From Leptospira gomenensis (GTDB taxonomy: Bacteria; Spirochaetota; Leptospiria; Leptospirales; Leptospiraceae): 64,000 nucleotides of DNA. Positions 35,603 through 48,507 of the stretch are shown in pieces (within the stretch, counting starts at the first letter, position 1; each line of letters begins with the position of its first letter). The stretch lies in the NCBI RefSeq assembly GCF_004770155.1, contig NZ_RQFA01000032.1, positions 1-64,000 on the forward strand. The letters run 5' to 3'. The translations under genes were made by a program, and so were the position numbers. The notes under the pieces are model-generated. The model was not told the origin of the DNA. It did not search any database and worked only from the letters and a program-made list of their open reading frames with translations.

Positions 35603-36583
35603 TCAGTACGACCATAGATACAAAAAACGTACCCTTCTTTCCGATCCGAGTATTTTGGAAATCGTGGATTCGGGTTTTAACTCGGTGGATTGCACCTGAT
35701 AAAAATTCGCGCGTTTGTCCAAACTCTGCGTATAGTAGATGATCCTCGGAGCGGTATTCCCGGGGGTTTTGCGATAATTCGGAAGAGCCATCGTTTCCTG
35801 AACCGCGTTTTCGAAATATCCGATACGATCGATCAGACCGTGGTGTAGCGCTTGGGACGCGGTGAAAATTCTTCCGTCCGCGAGTTTTCGTAGATCGCTC
35901 GGATTTTTTCCGGGCCTTCCGGTTTTTACCACTTCGAAAAACTTTTCATACAAATCGTCTACGATGGCTTGGAGCAGTTTTTTCTGTTCGGGAGTCAGGT
36001 CTTCGAGGGGGGAGCCGATCGTTTTGTTGCCGCCGGATCGGATGGATTGGTCTTTAATCCCCAATTTATCGAGACCTTCCTTTACGTTGATTCCGGAGAG
36101 GATGACTCCGATGGAGCCGGTCACCGACGTGGGATGCGCCATGATGAGATCGCTCGCCATCGAGATATAATAGGCTCCGCTTGCCGCTGTGTCCATGTAA
36201 AGAGAAACGACCGGAATTTTTTTCTTGGTCTTAAACTGAAGCACTTCTCGGTAGAGGATGTCGCTCGCGGTCACGGAACCTCCGGGAGAATTGATTTTGA
36301 GAATGACCGCTTTGATTTCCGGATCATTTTCCGCGATTTCCAGTTGTTTTTTTACTCCCGCGAGAATGGAATCCTCCTGACCTCCGAGGAAACTCTTTTC
36401 TCCGTCGTCGCTGATCACTCCGTCGATCGGGATGATCAGGATTTTATCTTCGTGTTTTCCGGTGAGAAGTTTTTCCCTCAAATCGCCCGCTTTGCCGGAG
36501 CCGCCTAAATTGATCGTAAAACAATGGGTGAATAAAAAGGAAAGAAGTAAGGCGTGAATCCAAAATAAAATCCGTCGTTTCAA
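35603..36583 (-). CDS. sppA: Signal peptide peptidase SppA, 36K type
   Basis: A 326-residue S49 serine peptidase. The N-terminus (1-21) is a signal/anchor that ends in FLFTHC, so a lipid-anchored form is possible. The domain shows ILIIPIDGVI, ILKINSPGGSVTASD near 94-108 and the nucleophile S135 in DTAASGAYYISMASD. The general-base lysine lies in the INVKEGLDKLG stretch near 178-188. It degrades cleaved signal peptides or other membrane peptides. It is 41 bases upstream of the MBOAT gene on the same strand. Confidence 0.92.
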   Translation of the reverse strand: MKRRILFWIHALLLSFLFTHCFTINLGGSGKAGDLREKLLTGKHEDKILIIPIDGVISDDGEKSFLGGQEDSILAGVKKQLEIAENDPEIKAVILKINSPGGSVTASDILYREVLQFKTKKKIPVVSLYMDTAASGAYYISMASDLIMAHPTSVTGSIGVILSGINVKEGLDKLGIKDQSIRSGGNKTIGSPLEDLTPEQKKLLQAIVDDLYEKFFEVVKTGRPGKNPSDLRKLADGRIFTASQALHHGLIDRIGYFENAVQETMALPNYRKTPGNTAPRIIYYTQSLDKRANFYQVQSTELKPESTISKILGSERRVRFLYLWSY

Positions 36584-36717
36584 AGAATTTCTCCTGTGGA
36601 ATCGTCAGTTTTCATCACGAAAGCTGGTTTTCAATTCCTTTCCTTAAAAGCCCCCGTTTTTAAAAAAGAACGTAAAATGAATGGAAAGGATCGGGAATTC
36701 GTGCAGTTTGGACGATC

Positions 36718-37623
36718 GTGTCGGAAATTTTCAGCGAACGTTCCCGGATTCGATTTACCGAAAGAGGGAATCAAATCCTTTCCTGGTCATGGAAACATCC
36801 TCTGAGCGGTCAGTCCTTGGAGATTCTTTCCGGATATGATCCGAACGAGCCTTTTTTTCATTCCGGTTCTTTTCTCATGTATCCTTGGGTCAATCGTCAT
36901 ACGGGGGATTCGATCCAACTCGGGGAAGAGGTCCTTTCTTTAGCCGGCTTGGGAGTGCGGGACGCAAACGGATTCCCATCGCACGGACTTGCGTTCGATT
37001 GGAGGCGGAAGTTGATCGATCATTCTTCCAAGTCCTTGTTGTTCGAATTGGTTCCGGACGATGTATGGACGGATACGAGTTTGTACCGTGTGCGAATTCG
37101 AGAAGAATATTCCATCGATCGAATTTCCAACGAGGAAGTTCTGACTCTCAAAACGTATTTTCTCAATCGGAATCCGTTTCCGTTCCGTTTTTGTTACGGG
37201 TATCATCCGTATTTTAGAATGAAATCTTCGAAACGAAATCCTCTGCTTCGGTCTAATTTGAAAAAGCAGATCCCTTTGCAGGAAACTCTGATTCCGGTGT
37301 ATCCGATCTACGGCAAAATGACCGATCGTTTTGAACAGGATCGGATTCCTCCGTTGGATTCCCTGTTTTACGGAGAGGAACCCTTGGTACGACTTTTGAT
37401 TCCGGAAGAATCGTATCAGGTTCGGATTCAATCTTGGAGCGGAAGTTCCGATGAAATTCCTCTTTCGTATGTGCAGATTTATACGGACTTTGCCGGAGCA
37501 CGGATCGCCGTCGAACCGATGAGCGCTCCGGGAGATGCGATCTCCCATGGATTTTCACTTACCAACTTACTTCCGGAGGAAGAAAAGAGCGGTTGTTTTC
37601 AGATTCTTGTCTCTCCTTTGTGA
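36718..37623 (+). CDS. Aldose 1-epimerase family protein
   Basis: A 301-residue beta-sandwich epimerase. The pattern FLMYPWVNR near 54-62, HGLAFDWRR near 83-91, the central GYHPYFRM near 161-168 (family His) and AVEPMSAPGDA near 263-273 match aldose / hexose-6-phosphate mutarotases. It interconverts alpha and beta sugars in the cytoplasm. The start is GTG 36718, with no strong ribosome site. The gene is divergent from sppA, 134 bases apart. Confidence 0.82.
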   Translation: MSEIFSERSRIRFTERGNQILSWSWKHPLSGQSLEILSGYDPNEPFFHSGSFLMYPWVNRHTGDSIQLGEEVLSLAGLGVRDANGFPSHGLAFDWRRKLIDHSSKSLLFELVPDDVWTDTSLYRVRIREEYSIDRISNEEVLTLKTYFLNRNPFPFRFCYGYHPYFRMKSSKRNPLLRSNLKKQIPLQETLIPVYPIYGKMTDRFEQDRIPPLDSLFYGEEPLVRLLIPEESYQVRIQSWSGSSDEIPLSYVQIYTDFAGARIAVEPMSAPGDAISHGFSLTNLLPEEEKSGCFQILVSPL

Positions 37624-37636
37624 AAAATCCTTATTG

Positions 37637-37692
<56 letters not shown>

Positions 37693-37699
37693 GACACAA

Positions 37700-39403
<1,704 letters not shown>

Positions 39404-39475
39404 TTCCGATCTTTCGGTTTCCATCGATCGAACGACGGACTTGATACAAGTTAAAAACATACAAAGAGGAACAGC

Positions 39476-40693
<1,218 letters not shown>

Positions 40694-40696
40694 ACG

Positions 40697-41641
40697 ATGA
40701 AACGGATCCTTCCGATCCTGATTTTGACCGCGATGATCTTCTCGTCGCAGTTGCGGGCGGGAGATTGGCTGGTAACCAAACCGAACGCGCCTTTGTATCT
40801 TTTCCCCGATAAAAAGTCGGAAATACTAAGGCGGTTGGGTTTCGGAGAAGTCGTAAAAAGCAAAAACGAAAAACCGAACGATAAAAATTTCCGATTCGTA
40901 ACGGATAACACCGGTTTGAGCGGGTGGAGTGAAACGGCTCTTTTGTTCGACATGGAAGAGAAAGGCGGTTATCGAATCGTAGTTCGTTCCATCGATAGAA
41001 TGTTGTATTCGACGAATACAGGAATCAACGAGCTGGAATCCGTGTTTCAATATCTAAGCGGTTTGGAAGAGAACGGTTTGTATCACGGCGACGAATATCT
41101 CTATCTCAAAATCCGTAGATCTGTCGTTTTGTCCAAAATTCTGGAACTGCTACAGGATGGGGAAAGTAAACGAAGGGAAGCCAAACTTCTGGATTATCTT
41201 TCCAAAAGTCCTGGCGAAATCATCCCCGGAGAACGGGGAAAACCGGCTCGTGTGAATCCGGAAATTTTTTGGAAGATCGGAGAGGAATTTAAGGACAAAG
41301 GTCCGGGCGATTTCGCGTCGTTTTTAGGGGTAAAATTCACGCCGGAAGCCGGTTGTAAACGGGACGTCTTCTGTTTTTTGAACGAAGAACGAAAACGAAG
41401 ACTACGTTATCTGCAACTACAGCCGAACGGAAATTATTCAACCGTATTCGCGTCTCAGATCTCGAAACGGATGGAATCCTTTGTCAAAGATCCGGAGACG
41501 ATTCCTTGCGGATCCGATCCTACGAAAAAGGAGATTTTCGAATCGTTTCGTAAGGATTTACAACTCCTTCCTTATCGTTACGGAAAACGCTATCATTCCT
41601 TTTTGAAACTCGTCCAGAAAGAATGTCTGCAATCGAATTAA
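40697..41641 (+). CDS. Exported SH3-like domain protein, unknown function
   Basis: A 314-residue protein with a cleavable signal (residues 1-21, ending SSQLRA). Residues about 25-85 resemble a bacterial SH3 domain (APLYLFPDKKSEILRRLGFGEVV, then GLSGWSETALLF), a fold often tied to cell-wall binding. The remaining 220 residues have no motif I recognise; CKRDVFCFLNEE has a cysteine pair that could be bridged in the periplasm. The end overlaps the esterase gene by 19 bases. Confidence 0.72.
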   Translation: MKRILPILILTAMIFSSQLRAGDWLVTKPNAPLYLFPDKKSEILRRLGFGEVVKSKNEKPNDKNFRFVTDNTGLSGWSETALLFDMEEKGGYRIVVRSIDRMLYSTNTGINELESVFQYLSGLEENGLYHGDEYLYLKIRRSVVLSKILELLQDGESKRREAKLLDYLSKSPGEIIPGERGKPARVNPEIFWKIGEEFKDKGPGDFASFLGVKFTPEAGCKRDVFCFLNEERKRRLRYLQLQPNGNYSTVFASQISKRMESFVKDPETIPCGSDPTKKEIFESFRKDLQLLPYRYGKRYHSFLKLVQKECLQSN

Positions 41642-42453
41642 ATCATAAAAAGATTCCCTTCAAATCGGACGAGACCCAAACACCTCTCTGCGGTCCGATT
41701 ATCGTATTACACGGATTATTCGGTTCTTCCAAAAATTGGCTGAGCGTGGGCGAATTTTTAAGCGCTTATTCGGATGTTTATCTTTTGGATCAGAGAAATC
41801 ACGGCGATTCTCCTCATACGTCCGAACAATCTCTCGTTTCCATGGTGGAGGATTTGGAACTTTGGATTTCCCAAAGAAATCTTTCTTCTCCCGTGATTTT
41901 CGGACATTCCATGGGAGGTTTGACCGCCATGGGATTCGCATTAAAAAATCCGAATATTCCGGAATCGATTCTGGTTCAGGACATCGCGCCCCGCGATTAT
42001 CCGTTCCGTTATGAAAGGGAATTGGCTTGTCTTCGCACCGACGTTTCGGAATTCAAATCGAGAAACGAAATCGACGCCGCCCTGGCAAAAATCCATCCGG
42101 ATCCGTTTATACGCGGTTTTTTGGAAATGAATCTGGAACGGTCCGAATCCGGCGGATATCGATGGAAACTGAACGTAGAAGGGATAGCGGGTTCACCCCG
42201 TCTGTTGGAGGATTTTTTTTCACGTTATGCGGAATTCCCTTTTGCGGGTGAAACCTCGTTTATCATCGGAGGCGCTTCGGATTATTTTTCGGAGGGTGAC
42301 CGAGACGTGGCCCGTTCCTTTTTTCCGAATGCAAAATTTTATTCCATCCCCGACGGTGATCATTATATTCACTTTACGAAGGCGGAAGAATTTAAAAGGG
42401 TTTTAACGTCTATTTTTCGGAAAGACGCAGATTCTGAATTTTTAACGCGATAA
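41623..42453 (+). CDS. Alpha/beta hydrolase, YbfF/ABHD11-type esterase
   Basis: A 276-residue hydrolase. LHGLFGSSKNW (near 27-37) gives the oxyanion site, DQRNHGDSPH (near 51-60) is the YbfF-type motif, and GHSMGG holds the nucleophile S96. VQDIAPRDYPFRYERE follows as in YbfF. The catalytic histidine is probably in DGDHYIHF near the C-terminus. It hydrolyses small acyl esters, substrate unknown. A BioH-like role is possible but not suggested by the motifs. The 3' end overlaps the convergent symporter gene by 44 bases. Confidence 0.85.
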   Translation: MSAIELNHKKIPFKSDETQTPLCGPIIVLHGLFGSSKNWLSVGEFLSAYSDVYLLDQRNHGDSPHTSEQSLVSMVEDLELWISQRNLSSPVIFGHSMGGLTAMGFALKNPNIPESILVQDIAPRDYPFRYERELACLRTDVSEFKSRNEIDAALAKIHPDPFIRGFLEMNLERSESGGYRWKLNVEGIAGSPRLLEDFFSRYAEFPFAGETSFIIGGASDYFSEGDRDVARSFFPNAKFYSIPDGDHYIHFTKAEEFKRVLTSIFRKDADSEFLTR

Positions 42454-43888
42454 ATCCGAGAAAAAAACAGGTTCCGATTCCGAAAGGAACCAAATACGTA
42501 AACCCGAGCCCGGTCCATTTTCCGAATCCCAGGGTGAAAACCGGAGTCGCTAGTATACAGATCGATGCGGTTGCATCCCTTAATTTTTGCATATAAGAAA
42601 AAACTGAAATTCTTCCGCTTAAAAAAATCGCGATGATCGGTCCGACGGTGTAAGAAGCGATGGACAAGCCCAGTTCCACGAGTCCGGTTTTGCGGGTCGT
42701 CAAAAACAAGGGAAGTAAGGAACTCAATAAAAGAATCGCCCCCCAAAATAAACTCAATACGTTCGATCCGAATCGTTCGATTTTTAGGTCCACTTTCGTC
42801 GTTAGAGAGAGTGAATTGATCGAACTGGATAACGTGGACATGGCCGATGCCAAAATCGCAGCCAATAAAAAGCCTGTGATCGGCGAGGGGATCTCCTCTA
42901 GGATGAATTTGGAAAAAACCTTGTCCTTGGGTAAGGCGGATCCTATATAATAAAAATATAATAGAACTCCGATCAATAAAAACAGGAAAAATTGAAAAAA
43001 TACGAAAATTCCAGAAGAGATCATCGCCTTTTTCGCGTCGGTTTCTGATCTACAAGCTAACACGCGTTGTACGAACATCTGATCCACTCCGTGTGTTCCT
43101 AACGTCAATAGGATTCCTCCGAACAAAGCCGTCGGAAAGTAGTAGGGAGACGAGATCTGGGTCCATTCAAAAACCTTCAACTTTCCCGATTCGTTTGCGA
43201 GAGCCAACAAATCGAATCCGTTCTGTCCGCGTTTCCAAAGAAGATAACTCAAAAAGAAAAACGCGAAAATTCCTCCGGCGACGTAAATCAAAAACTGCAG
43301 CGAATCGACCCAAACGACCGAGCGAAACCCTCCTTGTACCGTATATAGAACCGTGATCGCTGAAATCAGGATTAGGCTCAGGATTTCGATCGATACGCCG
43401 GAGAATCTGGAAAATCCGTACTGTTTTAGGAACACTTCCAAAAGAATCGCGACGGGAATCGCAGAGGCGTACATTCGTACTCCGTCGCCTAAGATACGGG
43501 TCAGTTTAAACAGAAACGTAGTCGTCTTTTGTGCGGTTTGTCCGTAATTGGCTCCGACCCATTCGTATACGGATACGAATCCGGATCGATAATACATAGG
43601 GATAAAAAGTTGAGCCACGATGATCCTTCCCAGAACGAAACCGAGGCCTAGTCCGAGAAAGGTTAGATTTCCCGAATAACCGAGTCCGGGAATATTCAAA
43701 AAAGTGAGTGTGGAGGTTTCCGTCGCGACGATCGAAAAGCTGAGCGGAATCCAGGACAGTTCTTTTCCCGCTAAAAAATAAGAGGAGGAAGCTTCCTTGT
43801 CTTTTTTTTTCGAAGTGAACCAGCCCGAGAACAATACTAAAACGACGTATAAAAAGACCACGAGCAGATCGGCGAGAGTGAAGTTCAT
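42410..43888 (-). CDS. Sodium:solute symporter family transporter
   Basis: A 492-residue SSS-family protein with about 13 membrane helices. The first helix region is FTLADLLVVFLYVVLVLFSGW. The family pattern SYFLAGKELSWIPLSFSIVATETSTLTFLNIPG (split near 36-68) marks the sodium/substrate core, and ILASAMSTLSSSINSL lies near 346-361. The substrate (sugar, amino acid or organic acid) cannot be read. The gene diverges from thrB and its 3' end runs 44 bases into the esterase gene. Confidence 0.92.
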   Translation of the reverse strand: MNFTLADLLVVFLYVVLVLFSGWFTSKKKDKEASSSYFLAGKELSWIPLSFSIVATETSTLTFLNIPGLGYSGNLTFLGLGLGFVLGRIIVAQLFIPMYYRSGFVSVYEWVGANYGQTAQKTTTFLFKLTRILGDGVRMYASAIPVAILLEVFLKQYGFSRFSGVSIEILSLILISAITVLYTVQGGFRSVVWVDSLQFLIYVAGGIFAFFFLSYLLWKRGQNGFDLLALANESGKLKVFEWTQISSPYYFPTALFGGILLTLGTHGVDQMFVQRVLACRSETDAKKAMISSGIFVFFQFFLFLLIGVLLYFYYIGSALPKDKVFSKFILEEIPSPITGFLLAAILASAMSTLSSSINSLSLTTKVDLKIERFGSNVLSLFWGAILLLSSLLPLFLTTRKTGLVELGLSIASYTVGPIIAIFLSGRISVFSYMQKLRDATASICILATPVFTLGFGKWTGLGFTYLVPFGIGTCFFLGFIALKIQNLRLSEK

Positions 43889-44056
43889 ATCGGGCAGAAT
43901 CCGTCCGCTTCTACGGTAGAAAACTCTTTTTCTTACTTCTTAATTTCGAAAAGCAAATGACGTTTTGCTTTGGAGCGAAATCCTGGTCTTAACTTTTACG
44001 TTTTCGATTCCGGGTTCGCGAAGATTGCGAACTTCGTTTTCGCCTCCTTTTACAGA

Positions 44057-45022
44057 ATGGTTTCGATCCGTCAATATTCCATACGTGTTCCCGGAACGTC
44101 CGCGAATTTAGGTCCGGGTTTCGATTTGTTCGGTCTTGCGTTTCGTATTTACAATCGTTTTCAGTTTCGTTTTCTTCCGGAGGGCGAATTTCATACGTCG
44201 GTAAAAGGAATGGATTCGCTTCCGTTTTCTCCGGACGAAGACCTCGTTTTGGAATCGTATCGTTCTTACTTTAAGACCTTTTTGAATGACACCGCTCCCG
44301 TTCCGTATTCCCTTGTTATGGAACTCGGACTTCCGATGAAAGGTGGATTGGGTTCGAGCGCGAGCGCGGCTGTCGCAGGATTTTGTGCCGCGCGGTTCGC
44401 CCACAAAAATTTTTTTCCTAAAATTCCTCTTCCTTCCGAAAACGGCTTTTTGTATCATCTGGCTCGTATCGAAGGTCATCCCGATAATACGATTCCAGCG
44501 TATCTGGGCGGGTTTGTGTTTTCTTATTTTAACGGCGAACGTCTGGAAACGATCAAAAAGAAATTTCCGAAACGGGTGCGTTGTTTTTTACTCGTTCCGG
44601 GTTTGGAAACTTCCACACACCAATCCAGAAAGTCGCTTCCCTCGGTATATTCCACGGAGGATGTGATCTTTAATATGAGTCGCGTCGCCACGTGGATGGA
44701 GTTTTTGGATTCCGGAAAAACGGAACTCTTACGTTTGGCTTTGGAGGACAAGGTTCATACCCCGTATCGTATGCACTCGGAATTCGAATTAAATCCTTTG
44801 TTAAACGAAGTGGAAAAACATCTCATCGGATATTCGCTTTCGGGAAGCGGACCGTCCGTCCTACTTTTTTGCGAAAGAAAAAAAGCGGTTCGAGTGGAAT
44901 CGATCCTACGTGAAAAAACTGCCGCATTCGCGGAACGGACGCATTTCGATTGCCGTCTTCTTTCCTTAAAAGTGGAGGAAGGGGGGGTCGAGGAATCCTT
45001 CAAGAATATTATAAATTTCTAA
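44057..45022 (+). CDS. thrB: Homoserine kinase
   Basis: A 321-residue GHMP kinase. RVPGTSANLGPGFDLFGLA at the N-terminus and the ATP loop LPMKGGLGSSASAA near 93-106 are typical of ThrB. GHPDNTIPAYLGGFVFSY and SLSGSGPSVLLF follow in order. It phosphorylates homoserine in threonine synthesis. I placed the start at ATG 44057, which gives the normal N-terminus. An upstream ATG at 43970 would add 29 residues without family support. No thrC or hom is adjacent. Confidence 0.92.
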   Translation: MVSIRQYSIRVPGTSANLGPGFDLFGLAFRIYNRFQFRFLPEGEFHTSVKGMDSLPFSPDEDLVLESYRSYFKTFLNDTAPVPYSLVMELGLPMKGGLGSSASAAVAGFCAARFAHKNFFPKIPLPSENGFLYHLARIEGHPDNTIPAYLGGFVFSYFNGERLETIKKKFPKRVRCFLLVPGLETSTHQSRKSLPSVYSTEDVIFNMSRVATWMEFLDSGKTELLRLALEDKVHTPYRMHSEFELNPLLNEVEKHLIGYSLSGSGPSVLLFCERKKAVRVESILREKTAAFAERTHFDCRLLSLKVEEGGVEESFKNIINF

Positions 45023-45166
45023 AATATTTCGGGGGGTGTCCCTTCGTTTCGTAATTTTAGATAAAAAACCGAAATCCAAAAAACTCCGGAGCGGCCTTCC
45101 AGAATTGTTCCCGGGCTGAAAGAGTTTTTTTTCCTTTGCTTGCATTTCGTCGATTTCCGAGGTCGA

Positions 45167-45811
45167 TCATTCCTCTTCTTCCCGCTCCTCTTTTCCGAAA
45201 GCGTACAATCCTTTTTTTACCGGAGTTCTGCGGTTCAGTCCGGGGTGAATTTTCGTTACGGTAAAAATGAAACGCATTCTTTCCTTCCCGTAGTTGTTGA
45301 TGAAAAATTCCGAGGAAAGACTGATTTCGAAATACTGGGTCATCCTTTCCTTCACCACCTTATCCGAAATACGAAAGTCCGCGTTTTTACCGATGACTTC
45401 GTAACTATCCAATTTTTCGGTGGATTCCATTTTAGAAAACGTGGGCATCGCGGGAGGTTTGAAAAGAGCGGGGGCGTTTCTAATGATTTGTATCTCGTAG
45501 TCTTCCGTATCCTTCGCCTTTTTGAAATTGAATACTAGGTGATCGTCGGAAATAGCGTTGCAATAGGTTTTGAGTTCACCGGAGGTTTGTCCGATGGTAT
45601 AACGCACGTTTCTTTGGCTTTCGGAGACCACGAGTACGAAACGATCTCCTTCTTCAGGCGGAGTTCCCGAACCGGCGCCTTGTTTTTTTAGTGCGGGGTA
45701 GATGATTTCTTGAAAGAAGAGAAAGGCTAAGCCTGAAAACGCGACCAATCCCGTCAGGATCAGAAGGACGTCCAAGCCAATCGTATAGATCAAACCTAAA
45801 AAAAGGAACAA
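45167..45811 (-). CDS. Membrane-anchored protein of unknown function
   Basis: A 214-residue protein that I do not recognise. Residues 5-38 form one long or two short membrane helices, followed by a soluble part of about 170 residues rich in beta strands and charged residues. It ends in a run of Glu (KEEREEEE). It lies 7 bases after the stop of another unknown gene on the same strand, so the pair is probably one operon. Confidence 0.65.
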   Translation of the reverse strand: MFLFLGLIYTIGLDVLLILTGLVAFSGLAFLFFQEIIYPALKKQGAGSGTPPEEGDRFVLVVSESQRNVRYTIGQTSGELKTYCNAISDDHLVFNFKKAKDTEDYEIQIIRNAPALFKPPAMPTFSKMESTEKLDSYEVIGKNADFRISDKVVKERMTQYFEISLSSEFFINNYGKERMRFIFTVTKIHPGLNRRTPVKKGLYAFGKEEREEEE

Positions 45812-45818
45812 GCGGATC

Positions 45819-46130
45819 CTATCTTCTTACGTCGATTTTGTGTTCTGCGACATCTTCTCCCATTCGGGAACGAACCATCATGGAAAGAAGATTTTTCATT
45901 TGTTCCGGGCTGATCACTTGATTCATCCTTTCTTCAAAAGAAACGGGAGAAGGTTTCATCACCAATTCCTCGGGTTTGATCTCCTGTTTTTCCCGGAGAC
46001 TCTCGGATGGCTCCGGTGAAGCGGTTTCGTTTTCCCTCGTTTGTGTAGAGTGCGGTTCCGAATTCGTTTCTCGAGCCGTCTGGGGCCAGGAGAACGAAAT
46101 CGCACTGCCGTTTAATCCGGTAATCGTCAT
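45819..46130 (-). CDS. Unknown protein, Glu/Pro-rich
   Basis: A 103-residue protein, not recognised. It begins MTITGLNGSAISFSWPQ, then a disordered Ser/Glu/Thr/Pro region, then a more ordered C-terminus SFEERMNQVISPEQMKNLLSMMV. ATG 46130 follows an excellent AAGGAGG at 8 bases. A longer frame from 46262 is rejected for that reason. No signal peptide. It is co-oriented with the membrane protein gene after it. Confidence 0.65.
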   Translation of the reverse strand: MTITGLNGSAISFSWPQTARETNSEPHSTQTRENETASPEPSESLREKQEIKPEELVMKPSPVSFEERMNQVISPEQMKNLLSMMVRSRMGEDVAEHKIDVRR

Positions 46131-46427
46131 AAACCCGAACCTCCTTTTGGGTATCGTTTCTTTTCCAATTTCGAAAAGAACTTTCTCTATTAACTCTATC
46201 GGTAATAGGAAATTGACTTTAGGGTTTTTTCGTTTTTTTTTCGAAAATCCGCCCGGTTTCAAAATACAACGAACGAGGAAAACCGGTACGAAAGCCCAGC
46301 CGGAACATCCGGCAAACGGTTAGGGAAGTCGCCGAATTTATCGTTTGCCAGTGAGCCTCGGGTTTCTACTCTGGTTCGTAGGGAAGCCATTCTGCGGTTT
46401 TTCGAGCTCCTCGGGAGAAATATTTCC

Positions 46428-47480
46428 ATGCAAGACATAATTGACAAACTTAAATCACGAGAGTTGAGACCTGTGCTCATCGTTTCTTCCGTATTCCTAC
46501 TTTATATAGCGCTTACGAGTCCTTTGGTCGTGAATTTCTTTTCCCCGGATGGAATCGCCGAAATCAACGGAAAAACATATACGATCCGGGATGTAGAAAG
46601 CGAAAATCCGAAATTGGCGCGTAAGTATCATTCCGAAAACGGAGACCGTTTGTACCGTTTGCTTTCGGAATTCGCCAGTAAAAAGGTGATCGCGATGGCC
46701 GCAAAGGAGCGTAACGTCTCCGAAAAGGAATTGATGGAACCCGCCGTGGAAGAACCCACCGCGCAGGAAATGAAGGACGTCTACAATCAATTCAAGGACA
46801 CTCCCGCGCTCAAGGGAAAATCCTTCGAACAGGTGAAAGCGGACATTCAAAACCACCTGATTTCCCAAAAAAAAGAGGAGGCACGTAATTCCCTCTTCGC
46901 CCAACTCCGCAATCAATATAATATTTCCGTAAAGGTTCGCGAAAAGGATTTTCCTCCCGTTCGTGATACTACTATCGCAGCGGGAAACAATCCTTCCTTG
47001 GGACCGGAAAACGCAAAAGTAACGGTCATCGAATTTTCCGATTTCGAATGTCCGTATTGCAAACGGAGCCAGGACGTGAACTCCCAATTGAGAGCGAAAT
47101 ACAAGGATCAGATTCGTTGGGTGTTTCGGGATTATCCTTTGTCCTTTCATCCCAACGCGATGTTCGCTCACATAGCGGCGAATTGTTCCGCACCGCAGGG
47201 GAAGTATTGGGAATTTTTCAACGTATTGTTCGAGAATTCCGGAAATCTTTCCAAGGAAAGGGTTTTGGATTTAGCCAGAAACAACGGTTTAGAGATGAAG
47301 GCGTTCAGTCAGTGTGTCAATGACGCTTCGGTTCGTAAGGAAGTGGAAGCGGATTTGGCGGAAGGAGAAAAATACGGGGTCGGCGGAACTCCCGCTTTTT
47401 TTATCAACGGAATTATGGTGGAAGGCGCTCAACCCATCGAAGCGTTTACCAAAATCATCGATCAAGAACTTAAAAATTAA
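46428..47480 (+). CDS. DsbA-like thiol oxidoreductase with SurA-like N-domain
   Basis: A 350-residue protein. One membrane helix (about 17-37) anchors it facing the periplasm. Residues about 45-165 look like the helical chaperone part of SurA/PpiD-type proteins ([36 protein letters not shown]). A DsbA/Thioredoxin_4 domain follows (about 180-350), with redox site C208-PY-C211 ([12 protein letters not shown]) and cis-proline GVGGTPAFF near 320. It may form or shuffle disulfides in proteins while holding them. It sits 25 bases ahead of mdh. Confidence 0.83.
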   Translation: MQDIIDKLKSRELRPVLIVSSVFLLYIALTSPLVVNFFSPDGIAEINGKTYTIRDVESENPKLARKYHSENGDRLYRLLSEFASKKVIAMAAKERNVSEKELMEPAVEEPTAQEMKDVYNQFKDTPALKGKSFEQVKADIQNHLISQKKEEARNSLFAQLRNQYNISVKVREKDFPPVRDTTIAAGNNPSLGPENAKVTVIEFSDFECPYCKRSQDVNSQLRAKYKDQIRWVFRDYPLSFHPNAMFAHIAANCSAPQGKYWEFFNVLFENSGNLSKERVLDLARNNGLEMKAFSQCVNDASVRKEVEADLAEGEKYGVGGTPAFFINGIMVEGAQPIEAFTKIIDQELKN

Positions 47481-47505
47481 ATCAGAAATTAGGAGTCAGC
47501 CGACT

Positions 47506-48486
47506 ATGAGTAAAACGGTGAAGGTCGCTGTTACGGGCGCTGCGGGACAAATCGGATATTCTCTGCTTTTTAGAATCGCTTCCGGACAAATGTTCGGATC
47601 CGATACGGCGGTGGAAATTCAAATGCTGGAATTGGAAGCGGCTCTTCCTGCGGCAAAGGGTGTGATTATGGAGTTGGAGGATTGTGCGTTCCCTCTGCTT
47701 CAAAAAGTAACCGTTTCTTCGGATTTGGACGTCGCGTTTAAGGATATCAATTGGGCGCTGCTCGTAGGATCCGTGCCTAGAAAAGCGGGTATGGAGCGGG
47801 GAGATCTTTTGAAGATCAACGGGGGAATTTTCGTCAACCAAGGAAAAGCGATCGAAAAGAACGCTTCCAACGACGTTCGGATTCTCGTGGTAGGAAATCC
47901 CTGCAATACGAATTGTCTCATTGCGATGAACAACGCGAAGGGTGTTCCGCAGGACCGTTGGTTTGCGATGACCAAACTCGACGAAAACAGGGCTAAGTCC
48001 CAACTCGCTTCCAAGGCGGGAGTTCCCGTAAAGGAAGTTACTCATCTTGGCATTTGGGGAAATCATTCCTCCACACAGTACCCCGATTTTTATAACGCAA
48101 AAATTTCCGGAAAACCGGTAACGGACGTAATTTCCGATCACGAATGGTTGCAGGGGGATTTTATCAAGAACGTCCAACAGCGGGGCGCGGAAATCATCAA
48201 GGCGAGAGGTGCTTCCTCTGCGGCCAGCGCCGCCAACGGGGTAGTCGATACGGTTCGCGGAATTTTGAATCCTACCGCGGCGGGAGACGCGTTCAGCGCG
48301 GCCGTCGTTTCCGACGGTTCGTATGGAGCGGAAAAAGGTTTGATTTTCGGTTTTCCTTTGAAGTCGGACGGAAAAAAAGTGGAGATCATTCAAGGTCTTC
48401 CTCTGAACGATTTCGCAAAGGAAAAGTTCAAAATCACACACGACGAACTCATTTCCGAAAGAAACGAAGTTAAGGAAATGCTTTAA
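47506..48486 (+). CDS. mdh: Malate dehydrogenase
   Basis: A 326-residue NAD-dependent enzyme of the cytosolic-type MDH group. The Rossmann loop is [14 protein letters not shown] near 9-22. [15 protein letters not shown] near 88-102, VGNPCNTNC and the catalytic histidine in [15 protein letters not shown] near 178-192 follow. It interconverts malate and oxaloacetate. ATG 47506 is 10 bases after AGGAG; a longer frame overlaps the dsbA-like gene and is rejected. bioF begins 21 bases downstream. Confidence 0.96.
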   Translation: MSKTVKVAVTGAAGQIGYSLLFRIASGQMFGSDTAVEIQMLELEAALPAAKGVIMELEDCAFPLLQKVTVSSDLDVAFKDINWALLVGSVPRKAGMERGDLLKINGGIFVNQGKAIEKNASNDVRILVVGNPCNTNCLIAMNNAKGVPQDRWFAMTKLDENRAKSQLASKAGVPVKEVTHLGIWGNHSSTQYPDFYNAKISGKPVTDVISDHEWLQGDFIKNVQQRGAEIIKARGASSAASAANGVVDTVRGILNPTAAGDAFSAAVVSDGSYGAEKGLIFGFPLKSDGKKVEIIQGLPLNDFAKEKFKITHDELISERNEVKEML

Positions 48487-48507
48487 AAAAGAAGAGGTTT
48501 TTTCGAA

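Noticed and set aside
36596..36805. 69-codon frame upstream of the epimerase
   Set aside because: It overlaps the epimerase start in another frame and lacks any motif.
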